A stretch of 53,445 bases of DNA, from assembly GCA_015057515.1 (NCBI GenBank), contig SVED01000007.1:1-53445 (forward strand). The letters are read 5' to 3'. This document shows, piece after piece, positions 52,233 through 53,445 of the stretch; position 1 is the first letter of the stretch, and each line of letters begins with the position of its first letter. The notes beneath the pieces were generated by a model. The model made no database searches, was not told the DNA's origin, and saw only the letters and a list, made by a program, of their open reading frames with translations. Made by a program: the position numbers and the translations under genes. Source of the stretch: Lachnospiraceae bacterium. GTDB lineage: Bacteria; Bacillota; Clostridia; Lachnospirales; Lachnospiraceae.

Positions 52233-52949
52233 ATGAATATTGCCATATGTGACGATGACAAGCAGTGTAGCGGGATGCTTACTATATCTCTCAATGAATA
52301 TGCTTCACGTAAATGCATCACTGATTTTTCTGTTTCCACATATACCGACGGCAACGATTTACTGGATGCCATACAGGAAAACAAAAGCTTTGATATCTGC
52401 ATATTAGACATATTGATGCCTGCAGTAAGTGGCATAGAGCTTGGTGTTAAGCTTAGAGAAAACGGATTTAATGGCGTTATAATTTATCTCACATCAAGCA
52501 AGGAATTTGCCCTTGATTCCTACAAGGTTAAAGCTTTTAATTACATATTAAAGCCTGTTATTCCTGAGGAATTATACTCCACTTTAGATGACGCTATGAG
52601 AACCTTGTCATTTAAAACAGATAAAAGCATCATAGTCAAAACTAAGGAAGGTAACGTACGTCTTTCTTTAAGTAATATTATGTATGTTGAATTATGCAAC
52701 CGAATCCTTGTATACCATCTGGACAATGGCTCAACCTTGGACAGTATATATATTAGAGTTCCATTTGCTGAAGCAACCAAAGAGCTTCTTGCAGACAAAA
52801 ATTTCATTCAATGCGGAGCAGGAAAGATTATTAATCTCTCACAAGTAACTATGGTTGGGAATGATGAAGTAACTTTCAAAGACACCTTCAAGGTTTTCTT
52901 TAATAAAAAAATCTGCAACGAAATCCGTTCTGTCTGGATAAATAACTAG
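52233..52949 (+). CDS. LytTR-family response regulator
   Basis: A 238-residue regulator: receiver domain (about 1-118) starting MNIAICDDDKQC, phospho-Asp in CILDILMPAVSG near 58, conserved Thr/Ser in YLTSSKEFALDSYKVKAFNYILKPV, and a LytTR DNA-binding domain (about 135-235, SIIVKTKEGNVRLSLSNIMYVELCNRILVYHL). No AgrC/LytS-type kinase adjoins it. The start at 52233 is preferred because GGAGGTGA lies 6 bases upstream; an open frame extends 21 codons further. It ends at a strong terminator. Confidence 0.93.
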   Translation: MNIAICDDDKQCSGMLTISLNEYASRKCITDFSVSTYTDGNDLLDAIQENKSFDICILDILMPAVSGIELGVKLRENGFNGVIIYLTSSKEFALDSYKVKAFNYILKPVIPEELYSTLDDAMRTLSFKTDKSIIVKTKEGNVRLSLSNIMYVELCNRILVYHLDNGSTLDSIYIRVPFAEATKELLADKNFIQCGAGKIINLSQVTMVGNDEVTFKDTFKVFFNKKICNEIRSVWINN

Positions 52950-52990
52950 GGCAAGCACACTAATCATTTAGTGCACTTGCCCTTTTTTTA
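52949..52990 (+). terminator. LytTR gene terminator
   Basis: GGGCAAG (52949-52955) pairs with CTTGCCC (52976-52982), with an inner CACTAA/TTAGTG stem, then TTTTTTT. It overlaps the stop codon by one base. Confidence 0.88.
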
Positions 52991-53002
52991 CATATAGGTC
53001 AT

Positions 53003-53445
53003 CTACTCTATATAGTTCTTCTTTTTAAGATATATAATACCTGTCATTCCAAGCATAGCAAGAAGCATCAAGCTCAAAAGATACAATACTCCCTTATCAC
53101 CGGTACCTGGTCCATTGTCAATAGCTGGTGCCTTCATACCCAAATCCACATCATCAATTACGATAACATAATCCGATGCATGAGTAAATGTAAGCTCGGC
53201 AGTTCCATCATCCGCTATCACATCCGCACACACGTACTCCAATTCCTTGGTTGTAGGATTGTAGTAGAACAGGTTTGCATAGTATCCTGCATTGGCACTA
53301 CTAAGATTGGTTGTAAGGACTGCTGTAAATCCAAACTCACCTGAGTATGCCAGATTAACCTCTATTGTACTTTTCTCCCCTGTAATATTATTTATTACAT
53401 CTACAGGAATATTATTAAGAGGATTATCCTCTGACTCAATTGTTG
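53003..53445 (-). CDS. Cell-surface protein C-terminus (5' end beyond window)
   Basis: The frame is open from the window end to the stop at 53003, so at least 147 codons are present and the start is outside. Visible: beta-rich Thr/Asn/Ser segments (VNLAYSGEFGFTAVLTT, YYANLFYYNPTTKELEYV, LTFTHASDYVIVIDD), then a spacer AIDNGPGTGDKG, a hydrophobic stretch (VLYLLSLMLLAMLGMTGIIYL) and a KKKN tail. This is the layout of a sortase-type sorting signal, but the motif is GPGTGD rather than LPxTG or NPxTG. It could be a membrane-anchored adhesin or substrate-binding surface protein. Confidence 0.8.
   Translation of the reverse strand, partial: TIESEDNPLNNIPVDVINNITGEKSTIEVNLAYSGEFGFTAVLTTNLSSANAGYYANLFYYNPTTKELEYVCADVIADDGTAELTFTHASDYVIVIDDVDLGMKAPAIDNGPGTGDKGVLYLLSLMLLAMLGMTGIIYLKKKNYIE

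Noticed and set aside
1-53445. Prophage, integrative element or toxin-antitoxin system
   Set aside because: No integrase, recombinase, structural phage gene, transposase or recognisable toxin-antitoxin pair was seen.

Overview
The window looks like chromosome of an AT-rich, low-GC Gram-positive anaerobe, most probably a member of the Lachnospiraceae (Butyrivibrio, Pseudobutyrivibrio or Roseburia-like). The reasons are the greA-lysS pair, GerM- and SpoIID-type sporulation proteins, a pyrophosphate-type phosphofructokinase, large GGDEF/EAL proteins, a wall-polymer export operon, strong Shine-Dalgarno sites and consensus sigma-A promoters. This is inference from gene content; no 16S rRNA or other direct marker is present, and I see no tRNA, CRISPR array, prophage or intact insertion sequence.

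Layout. 1-5.8 kb (minus strand): lysS (3' end outside the window), greA, a SanA/DUF218 protein, glgB and a DUF1461-like membrane protein. 5.9-9.85 kb (plus): a 1303-residue PAS/GGDEF/GAF/PAS/GGDEF-like/EAL cyclic-di-GMP protein. 9.9-10.4 kb: rpsT with a structured leader and a bidirectional terminator. 10.4-16.2 kb (minus): histidine kinase, GerMN lipoprotein, comEC and holA in one operon. 16.3-19.7 kb: adenosine deaminase (plus), then a DUF2156-like protein and a membrane-anchored protein with 13 DSAF motifs (minus). 19.7-25.9 kb: gltX (plus) convergent with a YfbR-like HD phosphohydrolase, ftsH and glyA. Between gltX and the HD gene lies a 779-bp imperfect palindrome centred near 21590 that supplies the stop codons and terminators of both genes. 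25.9-29.4 kb: a YihY/BrkB membrane protein, a SpoIID/LytB protein and, just upstream, a likely 6S RNA. 29.5-34.1 kb: PPi-type phosphofructokinase, LCP protein (minus), GT2 glycosyltransferase and a UDP-sugar pyrophosphorylase.

34.1-41.6 kb (minus) is one tight operon: dapF, an IspD/TarI-type cytidylyltransferase, an extended SDR, a TagG/TagH-type ABC exporter, two CDP-glycerol/ribitol transferase-family proteins and a GT2. With the nearby LCP and UDP-sugar enzymes it reads as a teichoic-acid-like pathway, probably making a CDP-alditol with a split cytidylyltransferase/reductase pair.

41.7-52.1 kb is accessory in character: DUF3592, DegV, and many small membrane, lipoprotein and zinc-ribbon genes. 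It includes a DUF6440 gene and a 30-codon gene with its own promoter and terminator, both easily missed. Four copies of a roughly 36-bp repeat lie at 47.3-50.4 kb; one copy appears to have interrupted a small gene. 50.4-53.4 kb: a dCache-HAMP-GGDEF diguanylate cyclase, a divergent LytTR response regulator, and the C-terminus of a surface protein that runs off the end.

The most unusual items are the giant palindrome, the DSAF repeat protein, the short-repeat family with a disrupted gene, and the small promoter-ORF-terminator unit.
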